Below, one piece after another: positions 45,858 to 54,523 of a DNA stretch of 64,000 bases. Location of the stretch: positions 124,001 through 188,000 of the forward strand of contig NZ_CP091277.1 in the NCBI RefSeq assembly GCF_029633965.1, in the 5' to 3' direction. Under the pieces are notes generated by a model. That model was not told the origin of the DNA. It saw nothing but the letters and a program-made list of their open reading frames with translations, and made no database searches. Position numbers and translations under genes: made by a program. This stretch comes from Methanogenium sp. S4BF (GTDB taxonomy: Archaea > Halobacteriota > Methanomicrobia > Methanomicrobiales > Methanomicrobiaceae). Position 1 is the first letter of the stretch. Each line of letters opens with the position of its first letter.

Positions 45858-46436
45858 CGTTTCATTGTAATATTGAATATTTGCTTATTTTTTTGGATTT
45901 CGCGGGATATTAATGTGCCAATTAGAAATCATTTTTTACTCAGGGCCTGCCCCGGTTCAGATGATTGGCGTAATCTTTTTTTAAGAATATCTCCGTTTCT
46001 GGTTTTTCTGTTATGCCATTAACAGTTGCTGGCCGGATGGTTAATATTTACGTGACGAAAAACAGATGATCAAACATATCTTTTAGCGACATTCCGGGGC
46101 TTTTTTTTCAAATCTCCTGATTATCTGAAATCCCCGCAATTGACAAAAATACCGTGTTTTGCTGAATGCTTTGATAATGCACATGGATTGAACGTTTTTT
46201 TCATATTTTGATGAAACATCACGAAATATTTGGTGAATCAATATAGCGGATCGTTATTTCTTTATATCGGGTCAATGAAAATCTATCGCGAATCTGTGGA
46301 TTGGCATGCACCTGATTGTTTCCAGATGCAAACATATTGAAATAAGAATCTCTCCCAATGGTGGGCCCTTTATCTGGCATCTCATGTCGGGTGAAACCCA
46401 TGTACGTTCTGAAAGGAATTGTATTGGAGTAATACC
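45858..46436. other. 579-bp AT-rich intergenic region
   Basis: Divergent leader between sulP and uspA. No gene seen. Contains a small TTTCAT/ATGAAA inverted repeat (about 46199-46216) and a TATA-like TTTATATC at 46261-46268 for uspA. Confidence 0.5.
46261..46268 (+). promoter_or_regulatory. Putative TATA box of the second uspA gene
   Basis: TTTATATC predicts a start near 46290 and hence a leader of about 150 nt, unusually long here given that many nearby genes look leaderless. Confidence 0.35.
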
Positions 46437-46859
46437 ATGTATAAAAATATTCTACTTGCAACTGACGGATCTGAAAATGCACGACGTGCGGCCGATGAAG
46501 CGGCAGGTTTTGCAAGGATTCTGTCTTCCCATGTGATCCTGGTATATATCATACAGACTCCTCCTTCGCAATCAAGAATGGTACAGGCAAACTTTGATGT
46601 ACATTCCCTTCTCATAGAAGATGCGAAATCCAGAATAAATGATATTATTACGATTTTTGAACAGGGGGATTTGTCATATACATTAAAGGTTGCAATAGGT
46701 GATCCCTCAACTGAGATAATTGGAATTGCCGAGAGGGAAAAAACTGACCTAATCATCATTGGCAGCAGGGGTCTTGGAACTATAAAAGGCGTATTTCTGG
46801 GAAGTGTAAGTCAGAAAGTAACTTATCATGCGAAATGCCCTGTCATGATTGTAAAATGA
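46437..46859 (+). CDS. Universal stress protein (UspA family)
   Basis: A 140-residue single Usp domain starting MYKNILLATDGSENARRA, with the ATP-binding C-terminal signature IIGSRGLGTIKGVFLGSVSQKV (GxxGx9GS pattern). It differs from the usp gene at 28641 in most helices, so the two are not recent copies. Start ATG 46437 has GGAG eight bases upstream; a frame back to 46419 lacks that. Monocistronic, followed by GGGTTTTTTCCC just after the stop. Confidence 0.9.
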   Translation: MYKNILLATDGSENARRAADEAAGFARILSSHVILVYIIQTPPSQSRMVQANFDVHSLLIEDAKSRINDIITIFEQGDLSYTLKVAIGDPSTEIIGIAEREKTDLIIIGSRGLGTIKGVFLGSVSQKVTYHAKCPVMIVK

Positions 46860-46860
46860 C

Positions 46861-46872
46861 GGGTTTTTTCCC
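46861..46872 (+). terminator. U-tract terminator after uspA
   Basis: GGGTTTTTTCCC at 46861-46872 lies 2 bases after the stop codon; the T6 tract is flanked by a weak GGG/CCC pairing. Confidence 0.45.
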
Positions 46873-47291
46873 AAAATAAATTGGAATGCTCTGTTGTACA
46901 GACAAATAATGGACGCTGGATCGTCCGGCAATAGTGAAGGGAAAATCTGTGATGAAATTTCAGATTACCTGGGTGCAATCCACTCGAATTAATTTTTGAA
47001 TTATCTGTTGTCTCATGAAGGGTATCCTGCACCGGAATTCTTCAAAACCTGATGTATCATATCCTGATGGTGAACTGATCATCTTCATCAGCTGCATTTT
47101 TCAGGCAATTTAAAGAGTGATTCTGGCTGTATGGCGGTGGCATCCTCTATATCAGGGGTTATCATCACCTCTGTCAACCGACCTGAACGTATCTTGTTCA
47201 TATTATGTTGGGGTGAAGTACATGCAGTGGGTGTGCCTGATTGTGTGACTATAAGGTTGGATTTTCAGAGTAATTTTTCGAAAAAAAAGGA
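46873..47291. other. Gene-free gap with a minus-strand U-tract
   Basis: No gene seen in this stretch of about 420 bp. A8 on the plus strand (47281-47288), read as U8 on the minus strand, follows the stop of the glutamate-synthase-like gene within 4 bases and is its probable terminator. Confidence 0.5.
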
Positions 47292-48884
47292 TTATTCGAG
47301 AAGAATATCAAGCGCTTCGTCCCGGTATGATTCCATGACGTAGGGGATGCCTGATACTTCTGCTGCTTCCGGTGTAAGTGCCATCACGTCGTTTCTTGAG
47401 ACTGAACTGAAGCTGAAGTTGCGGCTTCCGGCCATCATCTGCTGCATTCCTGTTCTGAAACGCTGAGCATAGGTGTAAATACCGACTGCTCCGAGTGGAA
47501 TCTCATCGATTCTTCCGTCGTACTTCTCTTTAAGCTCCTGGTAGGATACAAAGATCTCTTCAACTGATGAACCATATTTTGAAACGCTCTTTGGCAGTTC
47601 GTCATTCTCAATCCATTTGGCGATGTTCTTTCCGACCATGCCCGGGATCATGAGTGCACGGCCCATGCAGACTGCCTTGAAGTACGGTGCACCCATGCAG
47701 AGCGCCTTGAATGCATTTGCTTCGTCAGCAAATCCGCCGGCGATTGCGAGGTCAGGTACACGGTAGCCCTTCTTCTCAAGCTGTGCTGCAAAGTCATATG
47801 CAAGGGACTGGAGATAGAATGTCGGGATACCCCATTCGTTCATCATTGGCCATGGGCTCATTCCTGTTCCGCCCGGTGCGCCGTCAATGGTAAGGAGGTC
47901 AATCTTTGCTTCTGCAGAGTAGCGTATTGCCATTGCAAGTTCCTTCATTGAGTAGGCCCCGGTCTTGAGGGTGACACGCTTGAAGCCGATGTCACGGAGG
48001 CGGTCTACTTCTTCCAGGAATCCTTCTTTGGTGACAAACCCAAGGCGGGAGTGGCGCTCGAACTCTTTGATTGCACCGTCTTCAAAGGCTTTCTGAACGT
48101 CGTGGCGTGTGGGGTCCGGAAGGACGATGTATCCACGTTCTTTCAGTTCAGTTGCACGTGAAAGGGAACCGACTTTAATTTCACCGCCGATGCACTTTGC
48201 ACCCTGTCCCCATTTCAGTTCAATGGTTTCGAGGTTGTGTTTGCTGGATACGTATTCTGCGGTACCAAGGCGTGTGTCTTCAACGTTGAGCTGAACAAGA
48301 AGTTCTCCATACCCTTCGTGGAATTTCTTGTATGTCTCAATCCTTCTGTCCATCTCAGGTGAGCTTTCCACCATTCCGTTCTGGTCAAGCTTAAGGTCTG
48401 GGTCTACACCACAGACATTCTCACCACAGACAAGGGTGATTCCAGAAATTGCAGCACCGATTGCGAAGTGCTCCCAGTTTTTACGTGCAATGTCTGTAGA
48501 GCCGAGTGCTCCGGTAAAGATAGGCACTCTCATCGGGACTTTAATATCCCATCCATATTCCACTTCAGTATTTACATCTTCGAATACCGCGGTATCTGAG
48601 TCTGCTGTTACGCCCGCGGGAAGTCCGCGTGCACCAACTGCATATCCGTGGATGTTGAGGTGTGAGTAGTCAATCGGGTAGTTTTTATCTGCACCTGCAG
48701 TTACTTCTCCGAAGGGCCCGGGATAGAGTACTTCACGGCCTCTGAACGATGAAAGCCAGATGTCACAGTTTCCTTTGCATCCGTCAACACATCGTGAACA
48801 CATGCCTGACATTGGCACGACATTTTTTGAACGGTTGGATGTGTGGACAGCATCGTTTGAATTGGGTGTTTTAAGGTTTACCAT
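47292..48884 (-). CDS. FMN-binding glutamate synthase-family protein
   Basis: A 530-residue TIM-barrel flavoprotein matching the FMN/amidation domain of glutamate synthase, without the glutaminase domain. The barrel motifs TIDGAPGGTGMSPWPM, IAGGFADEANAFKALCMGA and AVCMGRALMIPGMVGK line the FMN site. An N-terminal CSRCVDGCKGNCD cluster (four Cys) could hold an Fe-S or Zn site. In methanogens such proteins may pair with separate GltA-like or ferredoxin subunits; none is adjacent. ATG 48884 has GGAGG 7 bases upstream, whereas the TTG at 48896 overlaps that site. The function in nitrogen assimilation is likely, not proved. Confidence 0.88.
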   Translation of the reverse strand: MVNLKTPNSNDAVHTSNRSKNVVPMSGMCSRCVDGCKGNCDIWLSSFRGREVLYPGPFGEVTAGADKNYPIDYSHLNIHGYAVGARGLPAGVTADSDTAVFEDVNTEVEYGWDIKVPMRVPIFTGALGSTDIARKNWEHFAIGAAISGITLVCGENVCGVDPDLKLDQNGMVESSPEMDRRIETYKKFHEGYGELLVQLNVEDTRLGTAEYVSSKHNLETIELKWGQGAKCIGGEIKVGSLSRATELKERGYIVLPDPTRHDVQKAFEDGAIKEFERHSRLGFVTKEGFLEEVDRLRDIGFKRVTLKTGAYSMKELAMAIRYSAEAKIDLLTIDGAPGGTGMSPWPMMNEWGIPTFYLQSLAYDFAAQLEKKGYRVPDLAIAGGFADEANAFKALCMGAPYFKAVCMGRALMIPGMVGKNIAKWIENDELPKSVSKYGSSVEEIFVSYQELKEKYDGRIDEIPLGAVGIYTYAQRFRTGMQQMMAGSRNFSFSSVSRNDVMALTPEAAEVSGIPYVMESYRDEALDILLE

Positions 48885-49184
48885 AATTTCCTCCAAATTT
48901 TTCGGGTATTACAGGATATCAGTAGAACTCACGGATGCCCTGCGATACGGATACCAAATAAAATTACAGGAGTTTTAATCCTGAATTGTGGCATCTTACC
49001 AGACATGCCTTTATCATCCGTATTTCTACGAATGCTTACAGACATCTTCCTTCTAACGGATATAAATATTTCTATATATTCTATAGTACCGGGGTTGAAT
49101 CTTAGTACGTATATAGGGAGAATGTATGATAAAACCCGGTAAATAGTTAAAAAAGGGGAAAAAGAGAGAATATGGGACCTTTTT
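48885..49184. other. 300-bp gap upstream of the glutamate-synthase-like gene
   Basis: No gene. On the minus strand a TATA-like ATTTATATCC lies near 49060-49069, about 175 bp before the gene, so a long leader is possible. No GGAA-N6-TTCC operator was seen here, in contrast to amt. Confidence 0.4.
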
Positions 49185-49835
49185 TCAGTAAAATTTGATT
49201 CCGACGTCCTTCATATTGTTGAATTTTGCAATGTTGAGAATGAGGGGGGTTATACTCTCGATGATTGATGATGTTTCAAGGGGTCCTGCATCAAATGCGG
49301 TAAGTTCAGAGACTTCTTCTACAAGTCCCATTACAATTTTTTTTGCATCCTTGTCATCCCCACAGACTGCAACTGAATAATCCAGTGTTTCATCGAGGTT
49401 TTTCCATTTTTGTGCAGAAATGTTGTTGAATGCAGCAACTATCTTCGCACTTTCAGGCAGCATTTTTTTAATAGCAAGGGCAGCTGATCCTTCGGCAGGC
49501 GGGTTGTAATAGAAATGATCCGATTTTCCAATGGGGTTTACCGGTGTGATTACAATCTTATTTTCAAATCCGGTCAGAGAACTGATTGTCGATTCCAGGT
49601 GCCGGTAATTGACAGAAATTACAATAATATCGGCAATATCGACTGCTTCCTGGTTCGTTGCCCCGCAACAGTGGGCTGAACAGCCTCTCTCTGAAAGGCA
49701 TTGGACCATGCATTCACTGCTCTCACACGCTTTGTCTTTGTCACGTGATCCTATGATGATCTGGTGGTTTTGTGAGAGGCGGTGGGCCAGACCTTCCCCG
49801 ATATCACCTGTGCCTCCAATGATGCCGATTTTCAT
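49185..49835 (-). CDS. F420H2:NADP oxidoreductase-like protein
   Basis: A 216-residue enzyme of the F420-dependent NADP reductase family, moving hydride between F420H2 and NADP+. The NADP-binding Rossmann motif IGIIGGTGDIGEGLAHRL is at residues 3-20, followed by IGSRDKDKA (phosphate-binding Arg). VITPVNPIG, AFNNISAQKW and VCGDDKDAKK are family segments. Start at 49835 by the motif position; an extension to 49952 is not supported. A Cys-rich segment SSECMVQCLSERGCSAHCCG is unusual for the family. Confidence 0.87.
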   Translation of the reverse strand: MKIGIIGGTGDIGEGLAHRLSQNHQIIIGSRDKDKACESSECMVQCLSERGCSAHCCGATNQEAVDIADIIVISVNYRHLESTISSLTGFENKIVITPVNPIGKSDHFYYNPPAEGSAALAIKKMLPESAKIVAAFNNISAQKWKNLDETLDYSVAVCGDDKDAKKIVMGLVEEVSELTAFDAGPLETSSIIESITPLILNIAKFNNMKDVGIKFY

Positions 49836-50304
49836 AATTATTCCTGATGAGGATGTCAGCGATAATATGATAAAAGGGTATCTTTTATGAAAATGGGGCT
49901 CAGCTAGCCAGCTAAATAGCGGGGCTTTCTCTGTATTGCATAGCAGCACCATGGAGAAAACCGAAGATTCTGCGGCTGTTCATGTTCCAATGGGGTCATT
50001 TCTATATATGTTGTTTTTCATTGCCCCATTGAATGTCTATTTTCCACCTTTCTGTCCGGAATGATGAAATACTGGAATGAATGGAAAAATGCTGCCCGAA
50101 GTCTTTTGCCGGATGTGAATGGAATTTATGTTCTATTACCTTTTTTACTGCCTGAGGGAGTGTCTCACGGTAATCAGATATCTTTCAAAACTCCGTTTCC
50201 TGAGTGTAATACCTGCATGCCTCAAAACGGGATATACATCGATCAGGAGATCCGGGGAATGATTATGCACCTGCAGATGGGAATTACTGGGAGAGGTCAA
50301 AAGT
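49836..50304. other. 469-bp divergent gap before trpF
   Basis: Mixed composition, with no gene I can support; a frame at 50061-50402 overlaps trpF and has no homologous feel. Promoters for the flanking genes must lie here. Confidence 0.4.
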
Positions 50305-50904
50305 ATGCGGATAAAAATCTGTGGTATCACCACAAAAGAAGATGCAATGGCTGCAGTTGCCGCCGGTGCAGATGCTATTGGTGTGATTTCCCATTCCGCT
50401 GAATCAAGGCGCAATCTGCCTGATTACAGGGTGAAAGAGATATTTTCAGCCGTAGGTTCTGATGCAATCTGTGCCATTGTCACCCACACAACTGACCCGG
50501 ATGAACTCAGGGCTGTATGTGCGCTCCGGCCCGATGAGATCCAGATGAGCCACCCTTTTCCCCGTACGATGGTTCCCTCTTCGATTCATGTTGTCCGGGT
50601 CGTCTCGCCCGGGATGGTTGTACCGGACGATTGCGATGCAGTGATTGTCGATGCGAGTATGGGGAAAGGAAAACAGTATGATTTTGAATATTCCTGCTCA
50701 GTGCGACAAACGGCAACGGTTCCGGTCTATCTGGCGGGAGGCCTGACTCCTGAAAACGTTGGTACGGCAGTGAGGGCTATCCATCCGGATGGTGTGGATG
50801 TGGCGACGGGGGTCGAACGGTCTGCCGGGGTTAAAGACCATGCCAAAATTCGTACATTTATCCGTGCGGTAAGAGAGGCCGAAGTATTCGGGGAAAAATG
50901 TTAA
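50305..50904 (+). CDS. trpF: Phosphoribosylanthranilate isomerase
   Basis: Catalyses the Amadori rearrangement in tryptophan synthesis. The 199-residue TIM barrel starts MRIKICGITTKEDA with catalytic Cys6 (family KICG) and has the general-acid Asp116 in IVDASMGKGKQYDF, where the usual GGTG loop is altered to MGKG. The phosphate site VYLAGGLTPENV is kept. It stands alone, with no other trp gene in the window, so either the pathway is scattered or this is a second copy. The altered loop lowers certainty of activity. Confidence 0.85.
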   Translation: MRIKICGITTKEDAMAAVAAGADAIGVISHSAESRRNLPDYRVKEIFSAVGSDAICAIVTHTTDPDELRAVCALRPDEIQMSHPFPRTMVPSSIHVVRVVSPGMVVPDDCDAVIVDASMGKGKQYDFEYSCSVRQTATVPVYLAGGLTPENVGTAVRAIHPDGVDVATGVERSAGVKDHAKIRTFIRAVREAEVFGEKC

Positions 50905-50939
50905 TGAGAAGTCAGAATTGAACATTCAGAGCCGAAAAT

Positions 50940-52289
50940 TCAGGGTGAGATGATTCTTTTTATCTCATCCCTGAATGCCCCGGCTTCCTCTTCTGTCTCT
51001 GCCTCAACATAGAGGCGCATAAAGGGTTCTGTGCCGGAGGGGCGCAGAAGTGCCCACATTCCCTGACGGTTGACTCTGACCCCATCCGTCAGATCGGGAT
51101 TCTCTCCTGAAAATGTTTTTTCTGCCATTTTAAGGAGTTCTTTTGGTGAATCAGTGTAGATTTTATCTTTCAGCATTGCATGGGGCGGCAGTGTCGCCCG
51201 GAGTTCACTGAGTGTTTTCCCGCTTGATTTCAGCAGTGCCACCATCGTCGCGGCAGTCATGGCGCCGTCACGGCAGTGCTGGTGGCCGGGAAGAATGAGC
51301 CCTCCGTTTCCTTCTCCACCAAAGACGACGGTTTTTCCTTCTTCTGCCAGGGCAAGCATCCGTCGTGCGACAGATATGCTCCCGACACGCGTGTACTCGA
51401 CAACGGATCCTGTTTCTTCAGCAATGCGTTCTGCCAGGAGTGATGTACTGACCGGTGTTACGACAATACCGGGCGTGGCTGAACAGATGAATCGTTCAAC
51501 AAGGGCAAACTGTTCATTCTCCTCCAGGTATTGTCCGGTTTCATCGACAAAGACTGCACGGTCTGCATCACCGTCATGGGCAACACCAAAGGCCGCACCG
51601 GTTTCGCGTACGAGTTCTGAAAGAGGCTGCAACCCTTCCGGTGTTGGCTCCGGCATTCTGCCCGGAAATGTCCCGTCCATCATGCCGTTTATGGTGATCA
51701 CGCGGCACCCCATCTTTGTGAGAATCCGGGGTGTGCTCTCACATGCCGGGCCTGACCCCGGGTCAGCAACAACGGTCATTCCATCAGCATTGATATCTTT
51801 CCAGTATCCGGCAACGGCATTGATATACTCATATATCATTTCCGGAGAGGAAGTGAGGCTCCCCATGGCTTCCCATCCCGACAGGGTGAAGTCTTCTCCA
51901 AAAAGGTGCCCTTCAAGGCAGATGGTCTCATTATCGTCCATCTCTGTACCGTCACCTTCGATTATTTTCACGCCGTTATATTCCGGTGGATTGTGGGACG
52001 CAGTGATGACCGCACCGGCATCAAAGTGTTCGCGCACCAGATACTGGACCGCAGGGGTTGGAAGCACGCCGAGATCAACAACGTCGCATCCGGTTGCAAG
52101 CAGGCCTGCTATCATTGCACGGGATAGTGCAGGCCCGGATGTACGGGTATCACGGCCCACGCCGATGCGTCCCTTTCTCATGCTTCCGAGTGCCATTCCT
52201 ATCTTCATCACCAGTTCAGGGTTCATCTGTTCCCCGATGATACCTCGTACTCCGTTTGTTCCGAACAGTTGTTTTTCAGGTGTTTCCAT
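50940..52289 (-). CDS. glmM: Phosphoglucosamine/phosphomannomutase
   Basis: A 449-residue alpha-phosphohexomutase. The phosphoserine loop TASHNPPEYNG, the Mg2+ loop DGDADRAVF and the sugar loop GEGNGGLI are intact, as is the terminal phosphate site RPSGTEPF. The product is probably glucosamine-1-phosphate for UDP-GlcNAc and cell-envelope sugars, though mannose or glucose phosphates are possible. Its GGAAGGAGAATACC ribosome site and ATG (52289) lie inside the 3' end of the upstream mobB-moaE gene (14-bp overlap), so translation is coupled. Confidence 0.93.
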   Translation of the reverse strand: METPEKQLFGTNGVRGIIGEQMNPELVMKIGMALGSMRKGRIGVGRDTRTSGPALSRAMIAGLLATGCDVVDLGVLPTPAVQYLVREHFDAGAVITASHNPPEYNGVKIIEGDGTEMDDNETICLEGHLFGEDFTLSGWEAMGSLTSSPEMIYEYINAVAGYWKDINADGMTVVADPGSGPACESTPRILTKMGCRVITINGMMDGTFPGRMPEPTPEGLQPLSELVRETGAAFGVAHDGDADRAVFVDETGQYLEENEQFALVERFICSATPGIVVTPVSTSLLAERIAEETGSVVEYTRVGSISVARRMLALAEEGKTVVFGGEGNGGLILPGHQHCRDGAMTAATMVALLKSSGKTLSELRATLPPHAMLKDKIYTDSPKELLKMAEKTFSGENPDLTDGVRVNRQGMWALLRPSGTEPFMRLYVEAETEEEAGAFRDEIKRIISP

Positions 52290-53067
52290 GGTATTCTCCT
52301 TCCAGTGTTTTTCCTGCATCATGTAATTCATGTTTCATTCTGTCGATACCGTGCATTAGTGCTGCGAATGCTTCCTGACGGTGACGGGCGATAACAGCAA
52401 TATAGGTGAGGTCATCTCCTGCAGGAATGATTCCTGTCCGGTGGTGGAAACGTACACCCAGCACACCGGGAATCTGTTCCATCTCTCTGCGTATATCTGC
52501 GGAGAGTGTATGGATGGTTGTGGTTTCTGAAAAGTCCAGTGTTTCTGTTATATCCGTCCCGGTGATTCTTCGTACGATTCCGTTAAATGCGGCTACACAT
52601 CCGGTATCATCTGACATGCAGTCTCGTTTCAGCTCCCGTACCAGTCCCTGAAGGGTAAATACCTCGGCAAATTCACCGATATGGGTAAGGACATCTTGCG
52701 GTTCTGGAGTCCTGAGGACGCATCTTTCAACTTCCAGATCTCCGATAACAACTTTTGGAAATGGTTCTTCTTTATGCCCTTCAATGATGGTGAATTCTAT
52801 TCCCTGATCGCAAAGAAGGTTCAGTATATCATGTAGTGATCCGTTGCGTATGGCGGCGATTGCTTTTTCCGGGTCTGTTCCGATGACAATGTCTGCCCCA
52901 TGTTCGTAGTGGGTTGTTGTGTCTTTTCCGGGGGGTTGTTCAAAATAGTGCGAATGAAGGTTTTTAATCACTGCAGTTTTTCCCTGTTTCATCAGGAGGG
53001 GGATGAGGGAATGAATAAATGTGGTCTTTCCACTGTTTGACCTGCCGACTACGTGTATAATTCTCAT
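52276..53067 (-). CDS. MobB-MoaE fusion protein (molybdopterin synthesis)
   Basis: A 263-residue two-domain protein. Residues 1-125 are a MobB GTPase-like domain with P-loop GRSNSGKTTFIH (8-19) and IIEGHKEEPFPK. Residues 135-263 resemble MoaE, the large subunit of molybdopterin synthase, with GCVAAFNGIVRR, VLGVRFHHRTGIIPAGD and the terminal MKHELHDAGKTLEGEYHG. The fusion joins dithiolene formation with nucleotide delivery, useful for tungsten/molybdenum formylmethanofuran dehydrogenase. It overlaps the upstream acidic protein gene by ATGA (53064-53067) and glmM downstream. Confidence 0.88.
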   Translation of the reverse strand: MRIIHVVGRSNSGKTTFIHSLIPLLMKQGKTAVIKNLHSHYFEQPPGKDTTTHYEHGADIVIGTDPEKAIAAIRNGSLHDILNLLCDQGIEFTIIEGHKEEPFPKVVIGDLEVERCVLRTPEPQDVLTHIGEFAEVFTLQGLVRELKRDCMSDDTGCVAAFNGIVRRITGTDITETLDFSETTTIHTLSADIRREMEQIPGVLGVRFHHRTGIIPAGDDLTYIAVIARHRQEAFAALMHGIDRMKHELHDAGKTLEGEYHGNT

Positions 53068-53999
53068 ATGGCTTCTCCGTCTATGGACATTTCGTCCTCG
53101 TCCTCATCTTCTTCATTCTCATCTTCTTCCTCTTCGTCATTTTTCACAGATTCCCGGTTCCGGATCATGGATGCCGCTTCTGCAACCTCTCGCATGACTT
53201 CGGTAATGCGGTCCTCGATATCGATTTCATCATCAATGTCGATCGATGTGCCCTCTACTTCCAGAAGGAATCGGGCAACTTCGGAGGATTCAAAGAGGAT
53301 ATCGTCGAGTTCATCTGCGGTAAAGAAACCACAGAGGGCGCCATAAAAAAAGGTTGCTCCTGACTTTCGTACTTTTCGTTTGAATGAACTACGTGCCTGA
53401 TTTACTGCCTGCGGCGAATAGGTGTCTGTCATGAATGGCACGAGTTCCGGGAGGTTTTCACCGATAAATGTCATCTCTGCGCCCCCTCGTGTAGTAAAGT
53501 CGGCGCAGAGTCGGGCGATTGCCCATTCCCGTGCAGTTACATAGGTATGTTTCCGGAGAAACTGGTTTACCCGCCGGTATGCGGCGCCATCGACCTTCTG
53601 AAACTTGCGGTATTTGTTGATCCGCTCTTTATCTTCAGGGGTAAGTGATGTTCGTCCCGGCATCAGGACTGGCAGATCAGGATTGAATCCGAGGATGGCC
53701 TGTACTTCCTCCTGTACTTGTGCATACGATTTCTCTGACGGTGATATGCCGGTTTCACCCACGATTTCAGAAACCGGAGGTGTGGCTTTGGTAGGGTTGT
53801 TATTTGGTATTTTTTCCCTGTCCTTACCTGCAATTTCACGTTCTGTGTCCTTTTCGTCTGTTTCTTCTGTAAAACCGGCTGTGGGGGTGTCGGTTAATGC
53901 GGCTGGTTCGTTCTGTTCTTCCCGAAGCATTTCTTCTGTTGGCTCAGAAGAGTCGTTATGCCCGTTTTCGTCTTGCGGGAGATTCCCTTCAACAACCAT
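53064..53999 (-). CDS. Acidic protein of unknown function (DUF5806-like)
   Basis: A 311-residue soluble protein. Residues 1-95 are disordered, Glu/Thr/Pro-rich. The conserved core (about 130-240) begins INKYRKFQKVDGAAYRRVNQFL, read as KYRKFQKVDGAAYRRVNQF, and has RKHTYVTAREWAIARLCADF, which I recall as DUF5806 from haloarchaea and methanogens; that recall is unverified. The C-terminus is a Glu/Asp run (NDEEEEDENEEDEDEDEM). It is first in an operon with mobB-moaE and glmM, and could be a nucleic-acid-binding regulator, but no motif proves this. The ATG at 53999 follows a TTG in frame. Confidence 0.6.
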   Translation of the reverse strand: MVVEGNLPQDENGHNDSSEPTEEMLREEQNEPAALTDTPTAGFTEETDEKDTEREIAGKDREKIPNNNPTKATPPVSEIVGETGISPSEKSYAQVQEEVQAILGFNPDLPVLMPGRTSLTPEDKERINKYRKFQKVDGAAYRRVNQFLRKHTYVTAREWAIARLCADFTTRGGAEMTFIGENLPELVPFMTDTYSPQAVNQARSSFKRKVRKSGATFFYGALCGFFTADELDDILFESSEVARFLLEVEGTSIDIDDEIDIEDRITEVMREVAEAASMIRNRESVKNDEEEEDENEEDEDEDEMSIDGEAI

Positions 54000-54062
54000 C
54001 AATTAATATGGGGTTGTTCCATTCATCAACCTTATGGGATAGTTCGGAATTTTCAGTGAGAT

Positions 54063-54080
54063 ATATAGCATCATATGGTT
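54063..54080 (+). repeat. 18-bp direct repeat, copy 1
   Basis: ATATAGCATCATATGGTT. A second exact copy lies at 54506-54523, 443 bp downstream in the same orientation. Confidence 0.75.
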
Positions 54081-54361
54081 CTACCGGTGTGGACTGCGGT
54101 CCTGCATGGCCTTGCCAGCTCCTTAAAATATCTTTCAAATTGCTCATTCTTGCGTTTGGATCATATTCTGATTGAATGCCGGGGGTGGTGGTCCTTTTCA
54201 GCTAAGTTGGGTGTGTGGCATCATGTGCGTCTTGGCTGTTTTGAGGGGGGTGTTCCCTGGGATGGGGTTATGTAAGGGTGTTTCGTTGGTTTCCTGAATT
54301 ACATGGATTACAGAATGTCCTGCCTTTCATTTTCCGATTGAATGCCGATCTGCCTGTCTGT

Positions 54362-54386
54362 GGGTTCTGAGGGGGGGTGTGGGGGG
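54362..54386 (+). other. Potential G-quadruplex motif
   Basis: GGG (54362-54364), a 6-nt spacer, then G7 (54371-54377), TGT and G6 (54381-54386). This fits four G3 tracts with loops of 6, 1 and 3 nt. Confidence 0.5.
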
Positions 54387-54505
54387 TGCCAATTTTTCTT
54401 TGTTTTGGTGTTTGCAGCGGGTGCAATTCTGTGATTGCTATTGTATTCCTGCATATCTGTATGTGGGGTATTTTGGCAAATGAATTAAAATTGGGCATCG
54501 CATCC

Positions 54506-54523
54506 ATATAGCATCATATGGTT
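54506..54523 (+). repeat. 18-bp direct repeat, copy 2
   Basis: Exact copy of 54063-54080. The interval between them holds G-runs but no gene; the copies could be target-site or recombination relics. Confidence 0.75.

Noticed and set aside
50061-50402. 113-residue frame overlapping the trpF start
   Set aside because: Overlaps a confident gene in another frame and has no recognisable features.
51259-52326. 355-residue open frame antisense to glmM
   Set aside because: Ser/Pro/Arg-rich shadow of a well-conserved mutase; no plausible start signal.
53053-53346. Plus-strand Ser-rich frame opposite the acidic protein
   Set aside because: It is the complement of the Glu/Asp codon run at the C-terminus of the leftward gene.
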